The position numbers and the translations under genes were made by a program. From CAVXAE01 sp044225565 (lineage in GTDB: Bacteria; Pseudomonadota; Gammaproteobacteria; Steroidobacterales; Steroidobacteraceae), in NCBI GenBank assembly GCA_044225565.1, contig JBGAIL010000178.1, positions 1-9,401 of the forward strand: a stretch of DNA of 9,401 bases. Reading direction: 5' to 3'. Shown here piece after piece: positions 1-7,568 of the stretch. The number at the start of each line of letters is the position of its first letter. Position 1 is the first letter of the stretch. Below the pieces are notes generated by a model. That model was not told the origin of the DNA and ran no database searches. It saw only the letters and a program-made list of their open reading frames with translations.

Positions 1-1
1 T

Positions 2-3000
2 CGTGTGAAGCGCGTGCCTTTCGATGAGCGCGCGCACTTCTGCAATATCCGCCTCATCCTGCAAAGGCTCCAGATCGACCATCTGGCGATTCACGTTCTC
101 CGCGAACGAGCCGCCTTCGTCGAGCACGTAGGCCACGCCGCCGGACATGCCGGCCGCGAAGTTCCGCCCCGCGGGCCCGAGGATGACCACCCTTCCGCCG
201 GTCATGTACTCGCAACCGTGGTCGCCCACCGCTTCGACGACCGCGTGCGCGCCGGAATTGCGGACCGCAAAACGCTCGCCGGCCATGCCCCGCACGTACA
301 CTTCGCCCGACGTCGCACCGTACAGTGCGACGTTGCCGATGATGATGTTCTCTTCCGGCTTGAACCGGGATCCCGCCGGTGGATACACGGCGATCTTGCC
401 ACCCGAAAGTCCCTTGCCGACGTAGTCGTTCGCATCGCCCTCGACCGAGAGCGTCATGCCCTTCGTCATGAAGGCGCCGAAGCTCTGACCGGCAGAGCCT
501 TTGAAGCGTACCTTCACCGTGTCTTCGGGAAGGCCGGCGGCCCCGTGCCTGCGCGTGATCTCCGCGCTGGTGAGCGTGCCGACCACGCGATGCACGTTGC
601 GGATGGAAAGCTCCGCCTCCACCTTCTCACCGCGCTCGATGGCTGGCCGGCACACTTCCAGCAGCGCGGTGCTGTCGAGCGACTTGTCGAGGCCGTGATC
701 CTGCTCTTCCTGCCGGAAGCGCGCAGTGTCGGGACCGACGTCCGGCGAATAGAGGACGCTCGAGAAATCGAGCCCCTTCGCCTTCCAGTGCTCCATGGCG
801 CGCTTCGCCTCGAGCCGGTCCACGCGCCCGATGAGCTCTTCCAGGCTGCGGAATCCCAGCTCCGCCATCAGCTCGCGCACCTCCTGCGCGACGAAGCGCA
901 TGAAGTTGACGACGTGCTCCGGCTTGCCTGCGAACCTGGCCCGCAACACCGGATCCTGCGTGGCGATGCCGGCCGGGCACGTATTGAGATGGCACACGCG
1001 CATGAGGATGCAGCCCGTGGCCACGAGCGGCGCCGTGGCGAAACCGAATTCCTCCGCGCCGAGCAACGCTGCGATCACCACGTCCCGCCCCGTCTTCAGC
1101 TGCCCGTCCACCTCCACGGCGACGCGCGAGCGCAGATTGTTGAGCAGCAGCGTCTGATGCGTTTCGGCGAGACCCAGCTCCCACGGGAGCCCGGCATGCC
1201 GCAATGAAGTCTGCGGCGAAGCGCCCGTGCCGCCGTCGTGGCCGCTGATGAGCACTACGTCCGCGTGCGCCTTGGCGACGCCGGCCGCGACCGTGCCCAC
1301 GCCCACTTCCGCCACCAGCTTCACGCTGATGCGCGCATGGCAGTTGCCGTTCTTCAGGTCGTGGATGAGCTGCGCCAGGTCCTCGATGGAGTACACGTCG
1401 TGATGCGGCGGCGGCGAGATGAGCCCCACGCCCGGCGTGGAGTGCCGGGTCCTGGCGACCCAGGGATACACCTTGGTGCCGGGAAGCTGCCCGCCCTCAC
1501 CAGGCTTGGCGCCCTGCGCCATCTTGATCTGGATCTCGCGCGCATTGACCAGGTATTCGCTCGTGACGCCGAAGCGCCCCGAGGCCACCTGCTTGATGGC
1601 GGAGTTGCGCGAGTCTCCATTGGGCAGCGGCCGGTAGCGCTGCGGATCTTCCCCGCCCTCGCCGGTATTCGACTTGCCGCCGATGCGGTTCATGGCGATG
1701 GCGAGCGTCTCGTGCGCCTCGGCGCTGATCGAGCCGTAGGACATCGCACCCGTCTTGAAGCGCTTGACGAGCTCGTCGACCGGCTCCACCTCATCCAGCG
1801 GCACCGGCGAGCCCGGCTTGAACCCCAGCAGGCTGCGCAGCGTGCACTTCTCCTGCGAGCGCTCGTTGATGAGCCGCGCGTATTCCTGATACTGCGAATA
1901 GCTGCCGTTGCGTACGGCCTTCTGCAGCCGATGGATGGCTTCCGGCGTAAAGAGATGGGCCTCGCCTTCCGCCCGCCACTGGTACAGCCCATCCGTGTCC
2001 AGCGTGTGGCTGCCCGCACCGCGCTGCGTGTAAGCCGCGGCGTGTCGCTTCAGCACTTCCTGGGCGATGACGTCGAGGCCCACACCGCCGACGCGCGATG
2101 AGGTTCCGGTGAAGTAGTCGTCGATGACGTCCTGCCGCAGGCCGAGCGCCTCGAACACCTGCGCGCCGCGATAGCTCTGCAGGGAGGAGATGCCCATCTT
2201 GGACATCACCTTGATGACGCCCTTCGATGCCGCCTTCACGAAGTTGAGATCGGCCTTCCTGCGCTCGATGCCCGTGAGCAGCTTCGAGCGGATCATGTCG
2301 TCGAGGGTCTCGAACGCCACGTAGGGATTGATGGCGCTGCAGCCGTAGCCGATGAGCAGCGCGAAGTGATGCACCTCGCGCGCATCGCCCGTTTCCAGCA
2401 CCAGGCTCACGCGTGTGCGCAAACCTTCGCGGATGAGGTAATGATGCAGGCCAGCGACCGCCAGCAGCGCTGGCAACGGCGCGTACTCGCGGCTCACGCC
2501 ACGATCGCTCAGGATGATGACGTTGACGTCGTCCTCTTCGATCATGCGCCGCGCGATGATGCTGAGCTCTTCCATGGACTTCGCCACGCCGCGCTCGCCG
2601 CGCGTGACCCTGAACAGGATGGGCAGCACGCCCACCTTCAGCCCCGGCAGGTTCATGCCGCGCACCTTCGCGAACTCTTCGTTCGTGAGGATGGGCCATT
2701 CGAGCTCCACGCGCCGGCAGGCCGAGGGCTGCGGATCGAGCAGGTTGCCCTCCGAGCCGAGCCGGGTCTCCGCGGAAGTGATGAGCTCTTCGCGGATGCA
2801 GTCGATGGGCGGATTGGTGACCTGGGCGAACAGCTGCTTGAAGTAGTCGTACAGCAGGCGCGGCCGTTGCGAGAGCACGGCGAGCGCCGAATCGTTGCCC
2901 ATGGAGCCCACGGCCTCGACGCCGTCGCGGGCCATGGGCAGGAGCACTATGCGCTCGTCTTCGAAGGAGTAGCCGAAGGCGATCTGCCGCTGCAGCAGCG

Positions 3001-4426
3001 TTTCGTGGTCGGGGGTGGGCACTTCGGGAGCGGGCGGCAGGTCGCCCAGGTGCACCAGGTGTTCCGTGATCCACCGGCCGTAGGGCTGCTCCCGGGCGAG
3101 CTGCTGCTTGATCTCGGAATCCGAGACGATGCGGCCGGCTTCGGTGTCCACCAGGAACAGGTGCCCCGGCTGCACGCGGCCCTTGGAGAGGATGCGCTCC
3201 GGAGCGATGTCCAACACGCCGGTCTCGGAAGCCATGATGACCAGCCCGTCGTGCGTGACGCAGTAGCGCGAGGGGCGCAGCCCGTTGCGGTCGAGGATGG
3301 CACCGATCTGCCTGCCGTCGCTGAAGGCGATGGACGCCGGACCGTCCCAGGGCTCCATGAGGCAGGAGTGGTACTGGTAGAAGGCGCGCAGCTGCGGATC
3401 CATGGCCTCGTGGTTCGACCAGGGCTCCGGGATCATCATCATGATGGCGTGCGCGAGCGGCCGGCCGCCGAGCACCAGGAGCTCCAGCGTGTTGTCGAAC
3501 ATCGAGGAGTCGCTGCCGTTCGGGTTCACGATCGGCAGGATCTTGCGCATGTCGTCGCCGAACACCGGCGACTCGAACAGCGCCTCGCGCGCCCGCATCC
3601 AGTTGATGTTGCCCCGCAACGTGTTGATCTCGCCGTTGTGCGCCATGTAGCGGTACGGGTGCGCGCGATCCCAGCTGGGGAAGGTATTCGTGCTGAAGCG
3701 CGAGTGCACCAGGGCGATGGCCGTCTCCACCGCGGGATGCACGAGGTCCGGGAAGTATTTCGGCAGCTGCTCGGTGAGCAGCATGCCCTTGTAGACGAGC
3801 GTGCGGCAGGAAAGGCTGGCGATGTACCACTGCTCCGCGCCATCCAGGGTGGACGTGCGGATCTCGTTGTAGGCGCGCTTGCGGATGACGTAGAGCTTGC
3901 GCTCGAAGGCCAGCTCGTCGGGCAGCTCCGGGTCGCGCGCGATGACGGCCTGCCGCATGAAGGGCTCGCTCGCGAGCGCGGTGTCGCCGAGCGAGGCGCT
4001 ATTGGTCGGCACCGTGCGCCAGCCGAGGAAGGTCTGGCCTTCGGACTGCACGATCTTCTCGAAACGCTCCTCGAGGCGGCGACGCTTCACGGGATTGCGC
4101 GGCAGGAACACCATGCCGAGCGCATAGTGCCCCGGCGCCGGCAGCGTGATGCGGCACTGGCGCAGCGCCTCTTCCAGGAAGGCATGCGGCATTTGAATGA
4201 GCACGCCGGCGCCGTCGCCGGTGTTGGCTTCGGAGCCGCAGGCGCCCCGGTGATCCAGATTCCTCAGGATCTCCAGGGCCTGCTCGAGGATGGCGTGGGA
4301 TTTGCGGCCCTGGATGTCCACGACGAAGCCGAGGCCGCAGGCTTCGTGCTCGAACCACGGATCGTAGAGCCCCTGCTTCGGCGGGCGCGCGCTCAGCCTG
4401 GGCCTTGTGTCAGCAAGACCGCTCAA
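2..4426 (-). CDS. gltB: Glutamate synthase (NADPH) large subunit, C-terminus cut by left edge
   Basis: GltB makes two glutamates from glutamine and 2-oxoglutarate in the cytoplasm, drawing electrons through the small subunit GltD. The frame is open for 1475 residues with no stop or frameshift that I could find. A short propeptide precedes Cys30 (HEACGLGF), the expected N-terminal nucleophile of a class II glutamine amidotransferase after processing; HNGE at 263-266 belongs to the same domain. A central domain follows (about 480-760), then the FMN-binding synthase domain (about 790-1160) with GAMSYGSIS near 893-901, GHDGGTGAS near 1060 and the 3Fe-4S cysteines C1139, C1145 and C1150 in a CX5CX4C pattern. 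The GXGXG beta-helix domain fills the end, about 1240 onward. Known family members are roughly 1480-1520 residues long, so only a short tail is missing. The start is TTG at 4424-4426, chosen because a good Shine-Dalgarno sequence precedes it and no in-frame ATG lies before Cys30. gltD normally follows and would lie off the window. Confidence 0.97.
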   Translation of the reverse strand, partial: MSGLADTRPRLSARPPKQGLYDPWFEHEACGLGFVVDIQGRKSHAILEQALEILRNLDHRGACGSEANTGDGAGVLIQMPHAFLEEALRQCRITLPAPGHYALGMVFLPRNPVKRRRLEERFEKIVQSEGQTFLGWRTVPTNSASLGDTALASEPFMRQAVIARDPELPDELAFERKLYVIRKRAYNEIRTSTLDGAEQWYIASLSCRTLVYKGMLLTEQLPKYFPDLVHPAVETAIALVHSRFSTNTFPSWDRAHPYRYMAHNGEINTLRGNINWMRAREALFESPVFGDDMRKILPIVNPNGSDSSMFDNTLELLVLGGRPLAHAIMMMIPEPWSNHEAMDPQLRAFYQYHSCLMEPWDGPASIAFSDGRQIGAILDRNGLRPSRYCVTHDGLVIMASETGVLDIAPERILSKGRVQPGHLFLVDTEAGRIVSDSEIKQQLAREQPYGRWITEHLVHLGDLPPAPEVPTPDHETLLQRQIAFGYSFEDERIVLLPMARDGVEAVGSMGNDSALAVLSQRPRLLYDYFKQLFAQVTNPPIDCIREELITSAETRLGSEGNLLDPQPSACRRVELEWPILTNEEFAKVRGMNLPGLKVGVLPILFRVTRGERGVAKSMEELSIIARRMIEEDDVNVIILSDRGVSREYAPLPALLAVAGLHHYLIREGLRTRVSLVLETGDAREVHHFALLIGYGCSAINPYVAFETLDDMIRSKLLTGIERRKADLNFVKAASKGVIKVMSKMGISSLQSYRGAQVFEALGLRQDVIDDYFTGTSSRVGGVGLDVIAQEVLKRHAAAYTQRGAGSHTLDTDGLYQWRAEGEAHLFTPEAIHRLQKAVRNGSYSQYQEYARLINERSQEKCTLRSLLGFKPGSPVPLDEVEPVDELVKRFKTGAMSYGSISAEAHETLAIAMNRIGGKSNTGEGGEDPQRYRPLPNGDSRNSAIKQVASGRFGVTSEYLVNAREIQIKMAQGAKPGEGGQLPGTKVYPWVARTRHSTPGVGLISPPPHHDVYSIEDLAQLIHDLKNGNCHARISVKLVAEVGVGTVAAGVAKAHADVVLISGHDGGTGASPQTSLRHAGLPWELGLAETHQTLLLNNLRSRVAVEVDGQLKTGRDVVIAALLGAEEFGFATAPLVATGCILMRVCHLNTCPAGIATQDPVLRARFAGKPEHVVNFMRFVAQEVRELMAELGFRSLEELIGRVDRLEAKRAMEHWKAKGLDFSSVLYSPDVGPDTARFRQEEQDHGLDKSLDSTALLEVCRPAIERGEKVEAELSIRNVHRVVGTLTSAEITRRHGAAGLPEDTVKVRFKGSAGQSFGAFMTKGMTLSVEGDANDYVGKGLSGGKIAVYPPAGSRFKPEENIIIGNVALYGATSGEVYVRGMAGERFAVRNSGAHAVVEAVGDHGCEYMTGGRVVILGPAGRNFAAGMSGGVAYVLDEGGSFAENVNRQMVDLEPLQDEADIAEVRALIERHALHT

Positions 4427-4438
4427 AATTTCTCTCCC
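4427..4438 (-). promoter_or_regulatory. Ribosome binding site deciding the gltB TTG start
   Basis: On the minus strand GGGAGAG (4438-4432) is followed by a 5-base spacer and TTG. The match to the anti-Shine-Dalgarno sequence and the spacing support initiation at this TTG. It also leaves a 29-residue propeptide before the catalytic cysteine, in keeping with the short propeptides of this family. Confidence 0.7.
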
Positions 4439-4453
4439 GAGTGGATCGGACGG

Positions 4454-4482
4454 AGTAAATCGCGTTCCGCCAGCGCATGCAA
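4454..4482 (-). promoter_or_regulatory. Weak candidate sigma-70 promoter for gltB
   Basis: Reading the minus strand, TTGCAT (4482-4477) and TTTACT (4459-4454) are separated by 17 bases, which is ideal spacing. The hexamers match consensus only at 3 of 6 and 4 of 6 positions. The first transcribed base would fall near 4447, giving a leader of about 20 bases. This is pattern matching only, and I saw no clear operator for a nitrogen regulator nearby. Confidence 0.22.
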
Positions 4483-4587
4483 GCTGTTTGGGCATCGCGG
4501 AGCGCAGCGCACCAGCCCGGTGCGGCGCGAGCACTGCCCTGGTGCGCAAATCCCGTCGCGCTGGCCCCGGTTTCCCGAAGCTTGGGC

Positions 4588-4593
4588 TATAGT
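4588..4593 (+). promoter_or_regulatory. Candidate -10 element for the M20 amidohydrolase gene
   Basis: TATAGT matches the sigma-70 -10 consensus at 5 of 6 positions and stands out in GC-rich surroundings. Transcription would begin near 4600, leaving a leader of about 40 bases before the ATG at 4642. No recognisable -35 hexamer sits 16-18 bases upstream, where the sequence is C/G-rich, so the assignment is tentative. Confidence 0.38.
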
Positions 4594-4641
4594 CGGCTCC
4601 CGCTTTCAAAACGCCCGGTCACCGGGCAAGGCCGAGCCATC

Positions 4642-5973
4642 ATGCCCCTCGAACGCCGCCTCCGCCGCACCCTGCCCGCTGCTTTCGCGCTCACCGTGCT
4701 CGCCGGCCTGCCGCTCGCGCGTGCGGAAATCACCTCCGCGGATGTCGAACGCCTGGCCGCCGAGCGGTCGCAACGCCTGATCGAATGGCGGCGGGACATC
4801 CATCAGCACCCGGAGCTCGGCAACCGCGAGCAGCGCACCTCGAAGCTGGTGGCGGCGCACCTGCGCTCGCTCGGCCTGGACGTGCGCACCGGCATCGCGA
4901 CCACCGGCGTGGCCGCCGTCCTCAAGGGCGGCAGGCCCGGACCGGTCATTGCCCTGCGCGCGGACATGGATGCGCTGCCGGTCACCGAGCGCACCGACGT
5001 GCCTTTCAAATCCACGGTGAAGAGCGAGTACCGCGTGCAGACCGTCGGCGTGATGCATGCCTGCGGGCACGATTCCCACACCGCCATCCTGATGGCGGCG
5101 GCCCAGTCGCTGGCGTCGGTGAAGGCGCAACTGCCGGGCACGATCCTGTTCATCTTCCAGCCTGCCGAGGAAGGCGTGCCGGATGGCGAGAAAGGCGGCG
5201 CGAAAGAGATGCTCGCCCAGGGCCTCTTCGACATCGTGAAGCCCGAGGCGGTCTTCGGCCTGCACGTCTTCTCCATCCTGCACACGGGGGACATCGGATA
5301 CCGCAGCGGGCCTTTCATGGCAGGGTCTGACTCGTTCCGCATCGTCGTCACCGGCAAGCAGACGCACGGCGCCGTGCCGTGGCAGGGCACGGATCCCATC
5401 GTCGCGGCTGCGCAGATCGTCGAAGCGCTGCAGACCGTGGTGAGCCGGCAGGTGAACATCACCGAGAACCCGGCCATCGTCACGGTGGGCGCCATCAACG
5501 GTGGCATCCGCAACAACATCATCCCCGACCAGGTCGAGCTGCTCGGCACCATCCGCACGTTCTCCAAAGAGCAGCGAGCGCTCGTCTTCGAGCGAGTCGA
5601 GCGCGTAGCGAAGAACACCGCGGCCGCGACCGGCGCTTCAGCCACCTTCACGGTGGGCGAGGCACCGTATCCCGTCACTTTCAACGACCCGGCGCTCACG
5701 CAGCGCGTGCTGCCGTCGCTGCAGAAAGTGATCGGAGCGGAGCACACGAAGGAGATCCCCCTGGTCACCGGAGCGGAGGATTTCTCGTTCTTCGGAGAGC
5801 GGGTGCCGGCTTTCTATTTCTTCGTGGGCGTGACGCCTCCCGACCGGGACCTCGCCACCGCGCCGGCCAACCATTCGCCGCTCTTCTACATCGACGAAGC
5901 GGCCCTGCAGCCCGCCTTGCGCGCGCTGATGCAGGTGACGGTGGACTACCTGCAGGGCGGGAAAGGCAGCTGA
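4642..5973 (+). CDS. Exported M20-family metallo-amidohydrolase (N-acyl amino acid / hippurate hydrolase type)
   Basis: The 443-residue product belongs to peptidase family M20, subfamily D, whose members cleave the amide bond of N-acyl amino acids with a two-metal centre. A signal peptide is clear: an Arg-rich start, a hydrophobic stretch from Leu11 to Leu25 and an Ala-Arg-Ala site, so cleavage is expected after A28 and the enzyme should act in the periplasm or outside. Catalytic landmarks are RADMDALP (106-113), HACGHDSH (139-146; C141 and H143 probable metal ligands), QPAEEG (173-178; E176 probable general base, E177 ligand), GLHV with H208, GAEDF (377-381) and H411 in NHSP. The dimerisation domain carries H242 (THGAVP). 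ATG 4642 is preferred over an in-frame extension to 4477 because it begins the signal peptide; its Shine-Dalgarno (AAGG, 10 bases away) is weak. The substrate cannot be told: hippurate, N-acetyl or other acyl amino acids, or indole-acetyl amino acids are all possible. Confidence 0.94.
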   Translation: MPLERRLRRTLPAAFALTVLAGLPLARAEITSADVERLAAERSQRLIEWRRDIHQHPELGNREQRTSKLVAAHLRSLGLDVRTGIATTGVAAVLKGGRPGPVIALRADMDALPVTERTDVPFKSTVKSEYRVQTVGVMHACGHDSHTAILMAAAQSLASVKAQLPGTILFIFQPAEEGVPDGEKGGAKEMLAQGLFDIVKPEAVFGLHVFSILHTGDIGYRSGPFMAGSDSFRIVVTGKQTHGAVPWQGTDPIVAAAQIVEALQTVVSRQVNITENPAIVTVGAINGGIRNNIIPDQVELLGTIRTFSKEQRALVFERVERVAKNTAAATGASATFTVGEAPYPVTFNDPALTQRVLPSLQKVIGAEHTKEIPLVTGAEDFSFFGERVPAFYFFVGVTPPDRDLATAPANHSPLFYIDEAALQPALRALMQVTVDYLQGGKGS

Positions 5974-5976
5974 GCG

Positions 5977-6690
5977 TCACCGGCCATCGAGCACCGCGCC
6001 CTCGTAGATCTGCTCCAGCGGCAGTGCCAGCTGCACCGACTCCAGATCCAGCACTGCGTCACTCGAGATCAGGACGAGCGGCTTCCACTCTTCCCTGCGC
6101 CGCAGGAGGGTCACCTCACGGCGGCGCTGCGCGATGATCACGTATTCGTCCAGCGTGGGGATCAGCCGATAGTTCAGGGATTTCTCGTTGCGGTCTGTCC
6201 GCGCCGTGGAAGGTGACAGCACCTCGACGACGAGCTTCGGCTCCTCGAGATGGTGCGCTTCCTGATCCAGCTTTCCGCAGGCCACCAGGACGTCGGGATA
6301 GTAGGAAAATTGCGGCTGCTGCTTCTGCTGCGCGACCTTGACGTTCTCCATGAACGCCCTGCAGGGGCGCCCTCTCAGATGGTTGAACACCGCATTGAAC
6401 GTGTTCCCGCAGATGACGCCGTGGCGCAAGGTCGGGGCGCTCATCGCGAACACTTCGCCATCGACGTACTCGTGGCGTATCGGGCTCACGGCCTCGCGCT
6501 GCAGGTATTCCTCGAAGGACAGGAAGGGAGACTCGTATCTCGCCGCGGACTCGGCGACCCGATCCGCCAGCACCTCCTCCGGTCGCGACAGATTGAGATA
6601 GATCCAGTGCTCGAGGCTTGCGCGAGCGTCGGGCGAAAGCCGCTCGATCGCCCCTTCCAGCGCTCGCAGGGAATCCGTGTCGTCGATCAT
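5977..6690 (-). CDS. Uma2 family protein (DUF820), putative PD-(D/E)XK nuclease
   Basis: The 237-residue protein carries the Uma2/DUF820 fold, related to restriction-type PD-(D/E)XK nucleases. Family hallmarks, in order, are SFEEYL (58-63), RHEYVDGEVFAMS (72-84, with E74 and E79), YPDVLV (131-136, with D133), PKLVVEVLSPST (151-162, with E156), then K170 and Y174 in NEKSLNYR, and LDEYV (180-184). D133 and E156 are the probable metal-binding residues; the usual Lys right after the E-x pair is absent, and K170 may take its place. The first 55 or so residues are an extra, mainly helical segment before the standard domain. The ATG is fixed by a perfect Shine-Dalgarno sequence. The gene converges with the M20 gene with 3 bases between stops. 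No DNA substrate or biological role is established for most of the family, and no restriction or toxin partner is seen beside it, so nuclease activity is inferred from the fold only. Confidence 0.93.
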   Translation of the reverse strand: MIDDTDSLRALEGAIERLSPDARASLEHWIYLNLSRPEEVLADRVAESAARYESPFLSFEEYLQREAVSPIRHEYVDGEVFAMSAPTLRHGVICGNTFNAVFNHLRGRPCRAFMENVKVAQQKQQPQFSYYPDVLVACGKLDQEAHHLEEPKLVVEVLSPSTARTDRNEKSLNYRLIPTLDEYVIIAQRRREVTLLRRREEWKPLVLISSDAVLDLESVQLALPLEQIYEGAVLDGR

Positions 6691-6702
6691 GGGAACCTCC
6701 TT
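6691..6702 (-). promoter_or_regulatory. Perfect Shine-Dalgarno for the Uma2 gene
   Basis: On the minus strand AAGGAGG (6702-6696) lies 5 bases before the ATG at 6690-6688. It is the strongest ribosome binding site in the window and settles the start codon, including the N-terminal extension, as truly translated. Confidence 0.8.
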
Positions 6703-6736
6703 GGTTCATCCAGTATTGAGCGGAGTGGGGCCCGGA

Positions 6737-6742
6737 ATTGTA
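6737..6742 (-). promoter_or_regulatory. Candidate -10 element for the Uma2 gene
   Basis: TACAAT on the minus strand matches the -10 consensus at 5 of 6 positions, about 47 bases before the Uma2 start codon. Transcription would begin near 6730, giving a leader of about 40 bases. A TTGAGA hexamer lies upstream, but 22 bases away, too far for a standard -35 box, so the promoter is only suggested. Confidence 0.3.
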
Positions 6743-6798
6743 TTCAAACGATGCGCGCGAAGCCTCTCAAAAACGCCTCGCGTGGAGCATATGCGTGA

Positions 6799-6832
6799 GC
6801 AATTCGCGCGGTTGATACCGCGACGAATTCGC
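6799..6832. repeat. Imperfect palindrome / stem-loop between the TRIC and Uma2 genes
   Basis: Inner arms CGCGGT (6807-6812) and ACCGCG (6817-6822) enclose a TGAT loop. Outer arms AATTCG (6801-6806) and CGAATT (6824-6829) extend it to a 12-base-pair stem with one bulged A at 6823. GC (6799-6800) and GC (6831-6832) could add two more pairs across another bulge. It begins about 10 bases after the TRIC stop codon, where a terminator or mRNA-stabilising hairpin would sit. However, no T-run follows on either strand, so a classical intrinsic terminator is not supported. A protein-binding site or a member of a dispersed repeat family remains possible. Confidence 0.6.
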
Positions 6833-6842
6833 GTGAAGAGGA

Positions 6843-7469
6843 CTAACGCATCTTCAAAGGCTTGTAGGTCAGCCAGTCCGGGAAGGCCCATCCCCAGCGG
6901 ATAGCGCCCATGCGCACGGCGGCGATCACCGCTATCGCTATCCGCGCCAGCCATTCTCGATCGAGCGTGGGAATCTGAAGGCCGATGACATAGACACCGA
7001 TGCCCAACAGGATCGGCGTCATGTAAAGCTCGCGGCGCGTGAGGATGGTGGGCTGGCTCGTGAGCAGATCCCGGATCAGGCCGCCGCCTATGCCCGTGAT
7101 CACGCCCATCACCAGCGCAACACCTGCCGGAAATCCCGCATCGATGGTTCGCTCGGTGGCAAGCACTGTGAACACCGCCGTGCCGACGGCATCGAGATAC
7201 AGCAGCGCGTTGTACGTGGCGCGAAACTTTTGCTCGAAGAAGAACGTGGCGATCGCCGCGCCGGTTGCGACGTAAAGGAACGTAGGGTCGTGAAGCCAGA
7301 ATACCGGCCGGTCGAGCGTGATGTCGCGCAGCGTTCCACCGCCCACGGCCGTGACCACTCCGATGACGACGAAAGTGAGCACGTCCATGTTCTGGCGCGC
7401 CGCCGCCAACACGCCGGTCACCGCGAATACGGCGGCGGCGAACAAGATGAGAGTCTCGTTGTAAGTCAT
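6843..7469 (-). CDS. TRIC / UPF0126 family membrane protein, predicted cation channel
   Basis: The 208-residue product is a polytopic inner-membrane protein built as two tandem UPF0126 repeats, each with three likely membrane helices, plus a final hydrophobic segment. The paired signature is plain: VTAVGGGTLRD (39-49) in the first repeat and ITGIGGGLIRD (124-134) in the second, the Gly-rich kinks that line the pore in structurally studied prokaryotic TRIC channels. YLDAVGTAVF (91-100) is also typical. Members are thought to pass monovalent cations, but their physiological role in bacteria is poorly known. The start is taken as ATG 7469; GGGGAGG (7487-7481) lies upstream, but at 11 bases the spacing is long. 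A GTG at 7505 would add 12 residues that are not hydrophobic and have no good ribosome site. The gene lies 99 bases downstream of parC in the same direction and could share its transcript. No channel-regulating domain is attached. Confidence 0.94.
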   Translation of the reverse strand: MTYNETLILFAAAVFAVTGVLAAARQNMDVLTFVVIGVVTAVGGGTLRDITLDRPVFWLHDPTFLYVATGAAIATFFFEQKFRATYNALLYLDAVGTAVFTVLATERTIDAGFPAGVALVMGVITGIGGGLIRDLLTSQPTILTRRELYMTPILLGIGVYVIGLQIPTLDREWLARIAIAVIAAVRMGAIRWGWAFPDWLTYKPLKMR

Positions 7470-7568
7470 GGTCCGGCCGCCCTCCCCGATCGCAACCGCC
7501 AGCACTCACGGCAGGAGGCGCTCTCCCGCTCACGGGACTACCCGCCGCAGCCCGCCATGCCCGACCCG

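Noticed and set aside
5..1207. A 400-codon plus-strand open frame, and another at 1238-2101, both antisense to gltB.
   Set aside because: Same reason: long antisense frames are common opposite GC-rich genes, and no recognisable domain or ribosome site supports them.
1791..3830. A 679-codon minus-strand frame overlapping gltB.
   Set aside because: It is an alternative frame of gltB made mostly of Arg, Ala, Gly and His. The true frame is continuous through the same stretch and encodes the expected domains.
4477..4641. An in-frame N-terminal extension of the M20 protein by 55 codons.
   Set aside because: The extension would bury a well-formed signal peptide beginning at 4642 and would span the candidate promoter. 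It has no ribosome site of its own.
2366..4780. An 804-codon open frame on the plus strand, antisense to gltB.
   Set aside because: It lies opposite an unmistakable gltB frame with all expected motifs. Its composition is rich in His, Arg, Ala and Val, as expected from the mirror of GC-rich codons, and it shows no family motif.
6758..6780. Possible terminator: CGAAGC and GCCTCG arms around a run of five A on the plus strand.
   Set aside because: The A-run lies inside the loop rather than after the stem, and the stem needs a G-T pair, so it does not have terminator form.
7470..7505. GTG at 7505 as the TRIC start, adding 12 residues.
   Set aside because: The added residues are not typical of the family's membrane start, and no suitably spaced ribosome site precedes the GTG. 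ATG 7469 begins right at the first helix.
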